Assembly (NCBI RefSeq): GCF_030247195.1
Contig: NC_080671.1
Location: 100,179,845-100,243,844, forward strand
Direction of reading: 5' to 3'
DNA from: Topomyia yanbarensis
Lineage: Eukaryota; Arthropoda; Insecta; Diptera; Culicidae
Length of the DNA: 64,000 bases
The number at the start of each line of letters is the position of its first letter. Position 1 is the first letter of the stretch. A program made the position numbers and the translations under genes. The notes below the pieces were generated by a model. The model searched no databases, was not told the origin of the DNA, and saw nothing but the letters and a program-made list of their open reading frames with translations. Shown piece after piece: positions 55,276-64,000 of this stretch.

Positions 55276-57091
55276 GAGTTCCAAACAGCGCTCTCAAGGC
55301 AGCGATCATAGCGAACCCGAACATGTTCAGGCTAACTATGCAGAGATGCCTTGACGAGTGCCGCTTTCTCGATAGATGAAAAAGGCAAAAATTGGTGCTG
55401 TTGCCGAAGCCCGGGAAGCCACCAGGCGACTCATCGGCGTACAGACCAATCTGTCTGATCAACTCGACTGGCAAATTGCTTGAGAGGATCATCCTCAACA
55501 GGCTAACCCCGTACGCAGAAGGTACGGACGGTCTGTCAAGCAACCAGTTTGGCTTTCGGAAGGGTAAGTCCACAGTGGACGCTATCAACTCAGTGATAAA
55601 AACTGCCGAGATAGCGATCCAACGGAAAAGACGAGGCATTCTATACTGTGCGTTAGTGACACTTGACGTGAAGAACGCATTCAACAGCGCACACTGGGAT
55701 GCCATCGCGCTCTCGTTACACCGGCTTAGCCTACCGGTGGGTCTGTACCGGATCCTAGAAAGTTACTTCCAGAACCGCTTACTGCTATACGAGACCGATG
55801 CCGGTCAGAAAAGGGTTCCGAATACCGCCGGAGTCCGGCAGGGCTCGATCCTAGGCCCGATATTATGGAACCTCAATTATGACTGTGTTCTGAGACTAAA
55901 GTGCTTCCTGGGGTCAAGATCGTCGGCTTTGCCGATGACATTACCTTGGAGGCCTATAGGGAGTCAATCCCTGAGGTAGAACGAACCGCAGAAGCCGCGA
56001 TTAACAGGGTGGAGGAATGGATGAGCGCGAAAGGCCTGGAGCTCGCTCAGCATAAGACGGATGTAGTTATCGTCAACAACCGCAAATCGGCACAACATGC
56101 AGTTATCCATGTGGGAAAAGTCGCGATCACTTCACAACGGAGTCTGAAGTCTCTCGGAGTCATCAGAGACGACAAGTTTACCTTCGGCAGCCATGTCGAC
56201 TATACATGCAAGAGAGCGTCGACTGCTGTTGCGGCTCTATCGAGGATGATGTCCAACAGCTCCAAGGTGTGCACCAGTAGACGTAGGTTACTGGCAGGCG
56301 TTGCCGTATCTATCCTCAGGTACGGCAGCCCGTCATGGTCAAGAGCACTGAGGGTAACCATTTACCTGCAGAAACTGGAGAGCACCTACTGCGTGATGTG
56401 CCTAAGAGTGATATCTGCCTACCGCACGGTATCACACGATGCATCCAGCGTGATAGCGAGCATGATGCCAGTCGGGCTGGTCATCCGGGAAGATGAGGAG
56501 AGCTTTGAGCTGCGTGGAAATAGAGGAGCCCGCGAGCGCACCAGGGTGGCTTCGGTCGCCAGATGGCAGCGTGAGTGGGATAACTCCTCGAAAGGTAGGT
56601 GGACCCACCGGCTGATACCTAACATATCGAGCTGGGTGGGTAGACCCCATGGGAAAGTTCACTTCCATCTGACACAATTCCTATCAGGCCATGGCTGCTT
56701 CCGACAGTACCTCCACAGGTTCGGGCACGCGGAGGTCCCCGTCTGTCCTGACTGCCCAGGTGTCGACGAAACTGCCGAACACATACTGTTCGTATGTCCT
56801 CGTTTCGACGTCGAAAGACAAGTAATGCTTGAAGTCTGTGGCTGGGACATAACCTCTGAAACCCTTATTCAGCGGATTGTCAAGCGGTGGAGAAGTGGAA
56901 CGCAGTCTCGACTGCAACCACCCAGATTGCCAGCAGGCTACAGGGAATCTGGCGCACCGAGCAACAGACGACGGACACGACTAACTAGTGATTGGTTAGT
57001 TGGAGCGGAAAGGGCCGAGCGCAAAAAAAAAGTGAGTGAATGGTCTGTTCATGCTGAGACAAGGTTGGCGAAGCGACTGGCCACCGCGTAA
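55276..57091 (+). pseudogene. R1-clade retrotransposon ORF2, broken
   Basis: The frame begins in the RT domain (VPNSALKAA), so endonuclease and N-terminal RT are lost by 5' truncation. A TGA at about 55377-55379 replaces the Trp of DRWKRQK in copy 1. From there LLPKPGKPPG, AYRPICLINSTGKLLERIIL, FGFRKGKSTVDAI and LVTLDVKNAFNSA follow. The B box reads RQGSILGP instead of PQGSVLGP. A 1-bp deletion near 55890 shifts frame just before the catalytic GFADD. The frame from about 55901 is then open to TAA 57089-57091, with CPDCPGVDETAEHILFVCPR and a basic C-terminus. About 90% similar by eye to the minus-strand copy at 40210-42265. Non-functional. Confidence 0.88.
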
Positions 57092-57951
57092 GGGGTAAAC
57101 CCAGCCACCCCGAAGCAAGGCAGAAGAGTGAGTGTATAGGCGTATATGTGGACTGCCTCATGGGAGGGTCGTAGCGTAGTATATTGGGACTTAGCTATCG
57201 ATGCCCGTGGCATGGCAGAGGAGTGAAGGGTGAGCATCCAAGTCAGCCTCACACGGTATGTTAGTGGTGAGCACAAAAGTAAGCCACATATGGAGTGTTA
57301 GAGAGTGAATCAGGGTGTGACAGCGCGAGCACCCAAGTAAGCCTCATACAGGATGCATGAACGCGTGAGCGAGAGTGAGTGAGTACATCAAGTACAGCCA
57401 TCCGCCCGGAAGTAATACCGAGAGGTAGTTCCTGGCGAGAACAATGGTGGTGCCCAATGGAGTTTAATCGGTATTACCTTGTCATGGTGGAGCCCGACCC
57501 TCCACTACACCCCGTGTGGTAGCTTGGCATCTACTAATGCACGTGTACTGGGTCAGTGCGTAAATTGCATTCTCCATTGCAAAAAAAGGGAGGAGGAAGA
57601 ATGTTAGTAAGGATGACGGGTCGAAATTGTGCTCGAATTCGCGCGTGTTGAAAGATTTTAAGAGTCTCTGGGCGTCTGGCCACCAGAAGACACATTAGGT
57701 GCCTAAAATGCGTTTTAGGAATATCGTAGCGGGGAGTAGCTAGGAATATACTTGATTCATATATTATTCTTACAGAAGACAAACTAACAAAAAGGAAAAA
57801 TCAAGAAATTTCGGAAAGAAAAATAATTCAAAGTGAAAAACAAACTGGGGCAACAACAACAAAAAATCGATTGTTCTCGATACAAAAATGTGAAATAATT
57901 TTGAGCGGACCAAAATAAGCACCAACAATACTGAAAAACATACTTTGTATG
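55276..57951 (+). mobile_element. R1-clade non-LTR retrotransposon inserted in an ACAY microsatellite (Waldo-like)
   Basis: A 5'-truncated element of 2676 bp with ORF2 remnant and a long 3' UTR (57092-57951) that includes ATTGCAAAAAAAGGGAGG. It is flanked by a perfect 12-bp duplication ACGTACATACAG at 55264-55275 and 57952-57963. The target side is ACAC-ACAC-ACGT-ACAT-ACAG, the ACAY repeat type used by Waldo elements of the R1 clade. The relative at 40210-42265 lacks this 3' region. Confidence 0.82.
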
Positions 57952-57963
57952 ACGTACATACAG

Positions 57964-58090
57964 CAACAGTACTTTATTATTAACCTTACTACTAGAAAAT
58001 GAAACAAGTAGGTTTAACATGAATAGATAAGCAGATTGATCAGTATTAATATACCAATTTAGTACAAAAAAATGAAAAGTCTAAAAGATG
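57964..58090. other. flank between R1 element and SINE
   Basis: Short AT-rich segment. It does not continue the TGCCTTTCTCAT repeat expected from the other side of the R1 insertion. Confidence 0.5.
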
Positions 58091-58103
58091 CACATGAAAT
58101 ATA

Positions 58104-58253
58104 TTTTTATTTTGATTATAGAGGTTTTAACCTTAGGGCCATTCGCCTCTTTTCGGGTTAGAGAAATCTCTTTTGGAAAAATCTCTAACCCTATGTGCGG
58201 GGTTGAGAATCGAACCCAGGTGAACTGCGTACAAGGCAATAGATTTACCAACT
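58104..58253 (-). mobile_element. tRNA-derived SINE (Feilai-like), copy 2, 5'-truncated
   Basis: Minus-strand copy with B-box-like GGGTTCGATTCTCAACC and the GGTTAGAGATTT / AACCCGAAAAGAGG region. A perfect 13-bp target duplication CACATGAAATATA lies at 58091-58103 and 58254-58266. Compared with the copy at 62638 it lacks the first ~20 bases including most of the A box, so it was truncated at insertion and could not be transcribed by pol III on its own. Confidence 0.9.
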
Positions 58254-58266
58254 CACATGAAATATA

Positions 58267-59763
58267 GAAAGTCATGTTTCTGTCGTTTCTAACGACATAG
58301 AAGCAGGGACTCATTGGATCAATTTCTGGGTTCAGCGACCAGATACTACACGACCTCTAGACTGGGCTTGTCCGGGGCAAGATAACTAATTTGCGAATTC
58401 AAAACAACAATATGCTAAAACCGGAAATTTATAAGATGCTAGAAAAAACGAAAATACTCCTGATGTAGTCGTGATTAATAATATATAATTAATTATTAAT
58501 AATATAGCCCAAAAGTATATGATTGTACTCAATGCAACGAGAAAAATGTTATAATGGATATGATTGAATGTGCCGTAAATTGGCAACAGGCTTTCCATTC
58601 ATCTCGCGAATTTTCAATTTTGAACCCTCATCCCTTCTCCCTCATATATAATTAAACAGTCATAATTCCACTCAGACAAGAGCATGCGTTTTCTCCACGC
58701 ACATTTAATGCCCTGTGGACTAGTTTCTTAGTTGATTAATCAAACACCAAAAAACAGTTCGTTTCACATCACCCGGTGGATATGTGTTCTCCTACAATGT
58801 CATCAAATCAACGAACATTTAAGATTATCTACCAGAAATTATGCACGATTTTAAAACTACCAAAAAGAAGAAGTGGCACATTTTCAAAGATAGCACTGTT
58901 GATGAATCACTTTAAAAAAATATGTGTTAAGGGACTCGGACAAAAATAGCTGACTACCACCTCTCATCTTCTCCTTAGGCATTAATATAGAAAAGTTCGT
59001 GTAGTTAACGTACATTATTGATTGATGCAAGAATCGGGTAGATTCTAAATTAATCAAGTTTTCGTTATTACTTGTTTATGCTATTTTCAGAAGAGCTCTA
59101 CGACTACCAAAGTTATTTGCCATATTGCAGCCCTTTAGTTGAAAGGTCGTAGAAACTAATTTGTTACCGTTTTGAATCGTACACCCTATTAAGCCCTGTT
59201 AGGAGAAGCAAAAATAAAAAAAAACTAGCCATACTAGCGTTCATGATGACTTTGATGTATATACGTGTTAGGTTGGGCATGCGCTTATCAGTTAGTTATT
59301 ATTGATATTATATTATTGTTAATTGTAAAATGGATTACAGTCTATTAGGATATAATCGTCAGAGAACTAAAAAATATTAAAATTAGGGATAAAATAAACT
59401 AAAATTAAAAACTCCGTAGTAAAAACTAATATAAATAACGAGCAGTTCGAGCACTATGTACCTGAAAGACTTTATAGAACATCCGTGGGGAGAAGCTGGA
59501 TAAACTATTGGAGCCAAGGTCTTATCATCTAGACAACCATCATGAACAGTCGATTGAAATATTCGAGTTTTTTTTTAAACTGAAAATTAACTTGCCGGTA
59601 GTTGTGGCCGAAGTAAATTGGACGTGCTTCAACAAATAGCTGTCAGGTAAATGAAGCTGAAAATATCACTGCAACAAGTGAAAAATGTTGTAACCTAACC
59701 CAAGCTTCTCCAAAACCACGATAGAACCCATTAAATTGCCGACTGATTCTGGAATACAGAATC
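58267..59763. other. AT-rich non-coding DNA
   Basis: About 1.5 kb without recognised genes or element ends. Confidence 0.4.
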
Positions 59764-60176
59764 AGTCTTCCCATATGCACATCGCACACAATGTTCGCTC
59801 TGGTTCTGTGCTCCTATTAAACCCACACTTCGTGTACGAACTCAAACACACTATTTAGTACTTAAACACGTGCACATGTTCGCCTGCACAACTGAACCCC
59901 ATGTACGTACACGGTGTGCGTACACATCGGTTCGTGACACCAGTTTTCTCTCTCTCACTCTCATCGTCACTAGCGCTGACTCTTTTTGCCATGTATGAAT
60001 CGTTCTCGTGTACGCACCCGGTGTACGTACATGGATGATTGAACTGGTGTTTGCACATCGTTCGCTTGAGTTCGATGTTCGACGCGAACTTGTACATCGA
60101 GACGAAGCATGTTTGAAGTTGAACGCGTGCACGAAATTTTGTACACAGGTACAAAATTATCCATGTTCATGCACTG
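59764..60176 (-). mobile_element. hAT-type MITE, copy B (inverted)
   Basis: Reverse-oriented relative of 2152-2573, similar along the whole length. Ends are CAGTCTTCCCATATGC and, inverted, CAGTGCATGAACATGG. The 8-bp target duplication is not convincing here (TACAGAAT versus ATAGAATA). On the minus strand several open frames parallel those of copy A, but in three frames at once, which argues for compositional bias rather than coding. Confidence 0.78.
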
Positions 60177-60185
60177 ATAGAATAT

Positions 60186-60430
60186 ATTCGTAAATCGCTA
60201 GGAATTAGATTCGTACAGAAAATTTTCATAAAATATACGAATTTTTCGTACATATAATGAATCGTTCGTAATTCTACTGAAACACTTTTATTTTTTATTA
60301 CGAGTTTTTAGTGAAAACCACGAAAGGACTTTCGTTGGCTTATTACAAAACGGCTTCATTAGGCAAACGAATTCTTCACTGCTATATACGAAAGTTTTTA
60401 TAATATTTACGAACATATTCGTCATTCGAC
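60186..60430. repeat. TTCGT/ACGAA-rich repeat, left segment
   Basis: Dense in ACGAA, TTCGT and TTTACGAA words, the style of the satellite at 61831-63540 but without its 312-bp period. It may be the left part of the same element, separated by the retrotransposon fragment that follows. Confidence 0.5.
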
Positions 60431-61164
60431 ATTTTCCTTGAACCTATCAAAAACTAAATATATGCTGTTTCGTTCATCTAGAAGAGCTATAGGCGTGCAT
60501 CCAGACCCAAGAATGGGACAGTCTGTAATTCAGGAAACTAACTGCTTCAAATATTTAGGACTTCACTTAGACCCCACACTCTCCTGGATTGAGCATATCA
60601 CATCTATAGAGAGAAAAGTTGCATCGTTATGTGGGGCTATGCGTAAAGTATGCTCTTTTGTTCCCCAGCATGTACTTCTAAAATTTTATTATGCGCACAT
60701 CCACTCATTGCTGAACTACCTTGTATCTGTGTGGGGCCGTGCCAGTATCTCGAATCTGAAAAAGCTACAAACGCTTCAAAACAGATGTCTTAAAATTATT
60801 TATAAAAAACCATTTATGTACCCTACTATTTTGTTATACAATAATAATGCCCATAACATTTTACCTTTGGCTTGGGTTGACTAACTACCAAACAATAATG
60901 TACATCCACAATGCTTTGCATAATACTATTGCTCATAACAATCTAGAATTTACAACAGGCATTCGAGCTCACAGCACTAGACAAGCCAATCATTTATTAT
61001 ACTCCAGAGTATCCACGAACCTTGGTCAAAGACGCATTTCTTTCATCGGACCTAAGTTATTCAACCAGCTTCCTACTGATTTAAAGCAAATAACATGTCG
61101 CACTCGTTTCCAAGCAAAATTGAAACTAATTTTAAAAAATAAAATAGGAGAATTTTTAATTTAA
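60431..61164 (+). pseudogene. C-terminal fragment of a non-LTR retrotransposon RT
   Basis: Starts NLSKTKYMLFRSSRRAIGVH, then NCFKYLGLHLDPTLSWIEHI, VLLKFYYAHIHSLLNYLVSV, WGRASISNLKKLQTLQNRCL; these are the thumb and post-RT regions of Jockey/CR1-like ORF2 proteins. A frameshift near 60880 joins it to YQTIMYIHNALHNTIAHNN and IGPKLFNQLPTDLKQI, ending at 61164. No RNase H tail. 5'-truncated and frameshifted. Different family from the elements at 37326 and 55276. Confidence 0.8.
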
Positions 61165-61830
61165 ACTTCGTTCACCACCAATCGAGCTTATTCCTTTAGC
61201 TATAATTGGTTAACATTTTTTTTAATAAAAACAATTGATAAATGCATTTTTTATAGCAATTAGTAATAAATAAATTTAAATTATAATGAGCTTCCTGCAA
61301 AGCTACGATGGGACCCTTAAAAGGATTCTTTTCCGCTGGGTACTCGCCGTAGCTTCTTGTCAAATTTTGTGTTTTGTCGGTCTCGTAATGTTTTTTTTTG
61401 TTCTCAGCGTTTCCGCGATTCGTAACTTTGTTTTGTTGTGCTGACCTTTTTTTTTTGTACGCTGAGAACTGATGTGTCCACTACCAGGGGGCTCCGTTTG
61501 TGAGCTTTTTGGTGTGGGGGTAAGAGGCGGGCTATTAAAAATAAAAAAAAAAATTAAAAAAAAAAAAACCGTTAACGTCAACAGAGGTTCAATGGAGGTA
61601 GAATATGGAATCATTGTTGCTATACGTCAGATAATTGTTGATCATCTTGACGGTCTCGGTCTGACTATTTAGTAGCCGTATCCGCATCCGTAGATTTCCT
61701 GAACCTCTTTCGGTTAATCCAGAATCCGGAGCAGTACGGATTCAGTTGAGCCATCGCGAACTGCTCGTTGGTTTTGTATGAGTTTGAGTTTTTCTCTGCA
61801 GGAGCAATGTCAAAATACTATGCTATTAAA
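61165..61830. other. retrotransposon 3' UTR and unassigned flank
   Basis: 61165-61575 is probably the 3' UTR of the RT fragment. It contains GATGGGACCCTTAAAAGG and three T-runs, and ends in an A-rich tract (61538-61568). 61576-61830 is unassigned. Confidence 0.5.
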
Positions 61831-63540
61831 TACGAAAAATTCTCTTAGATGAACGAAATTAATTCGTGCGACCAACGAGATTGTTCGTAATATACACAAA
61901 CGTTTATTAAAATAAACGAAACATTTCGTTTCATTCACGAAAAATAATGTCGTTTTCAACGAATACATTCGTGCAATGTACACTAAACAAGTACAATTTA
62001 CGAAAACTTTCGTTCATCAAGCGGTCATTTCTTCATACCACAATAAAATCGATTTTGCCAGATCTGTTTCCTTAATTAAAAAGAATCGATGTTGTCAAAC
62101 AAAGATTCCAAAAGATCGAATGAAAAAATAAGAGGATGATAAATACGAAAACTTTTCTAAGATGAACGAAAAGAATTCGTGCGACCAACGAAATCGTTCG
62201 TAATATACATAAACGTTTATTAAAATAAACGAAACATTTCGTTTCATTCACGAAAAATGATGTTGTTATCAATGATAACATTCGTGCAATGTAAACTAAG
62301 TAAGTAAAATTTACGAAAACTTTCGTTTATCAAGCTGCCATTTCTTCGTACCACAATAAAATCGATTAGGCCACATCGATTTTTTAAAATAAAAATATCG
62401 ATGTTATCAAACATCGATCCCAAAGGATCGACTGAAAACAATACGACTAATAAATTCGAAAACTTTTCTAAGATAAACGAAATAAATTCGTGCGACCAAC
62501 GAAATCGTTCATCTTATACAAAAACATTTATCATCAACGAATTATTTCGTTTCATTCACGATAAATAATGTAGTTATCAACGATAACATTCCAATGTTCA
62601 TCAAGCGGCTATTACTTCCCACCACAATCTTTCCCCAGGGAGTGGGCGTAGCGTATTGGTAAATCGATTGCCTTGTACGCAGCGCACCTGGGTTCGAGTC
62701 CCGACCCCGCACATAGGGTTAGAAATTTTTCCTAAGAGATTTTTCTAACCCGAAGAGGCGAATGACCTTAAGGTTAAAACCTCTATAATTAAAAAAAAAA
62801 AAAAAATCTTTCCCCAATAGAGGTGAACAGGTTGAAATAAATCGATTTTGCCAGATCGATCCTTTTAGTCAGTTAAAAAAATCGTTGTTGTTAAACATCG
62901 ATCTTCACTCATCGATTGAAAAAATAATATGCTAATGAATACGAAGACTTTCCTAAGATGAACGAAATAAATTCGTGTGAGCAATGAAATCTTTCGTAAT
63001 ATACAAAAACGTTTATTAAAATAAACGAAACATTTCGTTTCATCCACGAAAAATAATGTCGTTATCAACGACTACATTCGTGCAATGTAAACTAAATAAG
63101 TAAAATTTACGAAAACTTTCGTTCATCAAGCGGCCATTTCTTCCTACCAAAATAAAATCGATTTGGCCACATCGATTGTTTTAAATTAAAAATAAATCGA
63201 TGTTGTCAAACATCGATCCCAAGAGATCGACTGAAAACAAGAGGCTAATAAATACGCAAACTTTTCTATAATAAACGAAATGAATTCGTGCGACCAACGA
63301 AATCGTTCGTAATATACACACACGTTTATTAAAATTAACAAAACATTTCATTTCATTCACGAAAAATAATGTCGTTATCAACGATAACATTCGTGCAGTG
63401 TACATTAAATATGTAACATTTACGAAAGCTTTCGTTCAGCAAGCGGCTATTCTTGTACATGAAATGAACGAAACCTACTATTTACAATGCACGAAAATAA
63501 TTCGTTGCAGAAAACGACGAATGAATTCGTGCATTGCATG
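61831..63540 (+). repeat. ~312-bp TTCGT-rich satellite, five units, split by a SINE
   Basis: The landmark ACGAAAACTTTTCTAAGATG or variant recurs at about 61831, 62144, 62455, 62940 and 63253, giving periods of 313, 311, 485 (311 plus a SINE insertion of about 175) and 313 bp. Each unit contains TTCGTGCGACCAACGAAATC, ATAAACGAAACATTTCGTTT (a palindrome) and an ATCGAT-rich stretch. No conserved frame. Confidence 0.88.
62638..62804 (+). mobile_element. tRNA-derived SINE (Feilai-like), copy 3, full length
   Basis: A 167-bp element with TAGCGTATTGG (A box) and GGTTCGAGTCC (B box) of an RNA polymerase III promoter, followed by a non-tRNA part with an inverted GGTTAGAAATTT/AGATTTTTCTAACC and a 3' A-run. 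Target duplication AATCTTTCCCCA at 62626-62637 and 62805-62816. It inserted into the third satellite unit. It resembles the Feilai SINE of Aedes in layout; the name is from memory and not checked. Confidence 0.93.
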
Positions 63541-63812
63541 ATCGATTTCATTATATTTACGAATTTATATTATCAGTGTGGAAAGTCTGTATAACCGCAC
63601 TTGCGGCCCTTTTTCCGCATTCGGAGTCGTATGCAGTCAAGGGCGGGAGTCCCTCCGAAGTCCTCAACGCCAAAGCAGTCACCAACAGGAGCAACGAGCA
63701 GTACAACGCATATTCCGACAATATCCACCAACAGCAGGTCGGCCGAACACGTGCAGACGAGTGCATCCCGATACACACACAAACTTAATGTGACTAATAT
63801 ATGTAATTATAT
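63541..63812. other. GC-richer segment, no assigned gene
   Basis: 63580-63780 is GC-richer than the satellite before it and open in three frames at once (69-84 codons). No recognisable domain. It may be the edge of a different element. Confidence 0.4.
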
Positions 63813-64000
63813 TGCAAATTGTAAATTGCAATTTGCAATTTGCAATTTGCAATTTGCAATTTGCAATTTGCAATTTGCAATTAGCAATTTACAATTTGCA
63901 ATTTTCAGTTTTCAGTTTTCAATTTCCAATTTTCAATTTCCAGTTTACAATTTCCCATTTCCAGTTTTCAATTTCCAATGTCACCGTTCGAATTGCAATT
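63813..64000 (+). repeat. GCAATTT heptamer repeat and degenerate continuation
   Basis: About ten tandem GCAATTT units up to 63900, then variants (TTTCAGTTTTCA, TTTCCAATTTTC) to the window end. It continues beyond the window. Confidence 0.92.

Noticed and set aside
63541..63800. GC-richer segment open in three frames as a possible gene
   Set aside because: Parallel openness in several frames and strands indicates composition. No recognisable protein motif.

Overview
The window is repeat-dense, AT-rich eukaryotic DNA, most likely from a mosquito (Culicidae, probably an Aedes-like genome). That assignment rests on three tRNA-derived SINE copies of Feilai type, a DD37E-type mariner relic, R1-clade and Jockey-supergroup non-LTR retrotransposons, and several families of short non-autonomous DNA transposons of the kind that fill Aedes genomes. 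It is inference from repeat content; no species-diagnostic host gene was found. I see no intact host protein gene and no functional RNA gene. Everything coding-like that I recognise comes from transposable elements, nearly all broken. LAYOUT. 1-10 kb: a 36-bp inverted-repeat element (1380-2143), a hAT-type MITE with an 8-bp target duplication (2152-2573), a foldback element (2782-3590), a mariner relic with perfect terminal repeats but a dead transposase (3994-5281), copies of a repeat family bounded by TGCCTTTCTCAT ends and carrying CA/TACA microsatellites (5399-7510), a TTAA-flanked piggyBac-type MITE (7812-8330), and a ~200-bp-arm palindrome with a 73-nt tRNA-like sequence in each arm (8963-9530). 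10-22 kb: a second Tc1/mariner-superfamily relic with two further transposons nested in its transposase gene (10411-12334), a large field of ~92-bp CGTGAAC/GTTCACG palindromic repeats in both orientations (about 12400-16605), a GC-richer unique region (17.6-19.1 kb), 116-bp tandem repeats carrying AAGATGGCGGC, and 53 copies of ACTCT. 22-36 kb: small MITEs, another tandem array, a retrotransposon RNase-H-tail fragment, a SINE, and a 3.56-kb hAT-like insertion with a perfect 8-bp target duplication (28406-31969) that contains a second field of the 92-bp palindromic repeat. 36-50 kb: a 697-codon open reverse-transcriptase frame (37326-39419, minus), an R1-clade relic (40210-42265, minus), more MITEs, and a heavily decayed gag-endonuclease-RNaseH retrotransposon (47973-49802). 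50-64 kb: a second GC-richer unique region (51.1-52.7 kb), a nested pile (repeat interrupted by a MITE, then an R1-clade element inserted into an ACAY microsatellite with a 12-bp target duplication), two more SINEs, an inverted second copy of the hAT MITE, a reverse-transcriptase tail, a ~312-bp TTCGT-rich satellite interrupted by a SINE, and a GCAATTT heptamer repeat. HOW THE PARTS RELATE. There is no operon or pathway. The biology is insertion of mobile elements into each other. In several places the insertion order can be read directly from target-site duplications, and in the 10411-12334 relic removing the two nested insertions rejoins the host reading frame.
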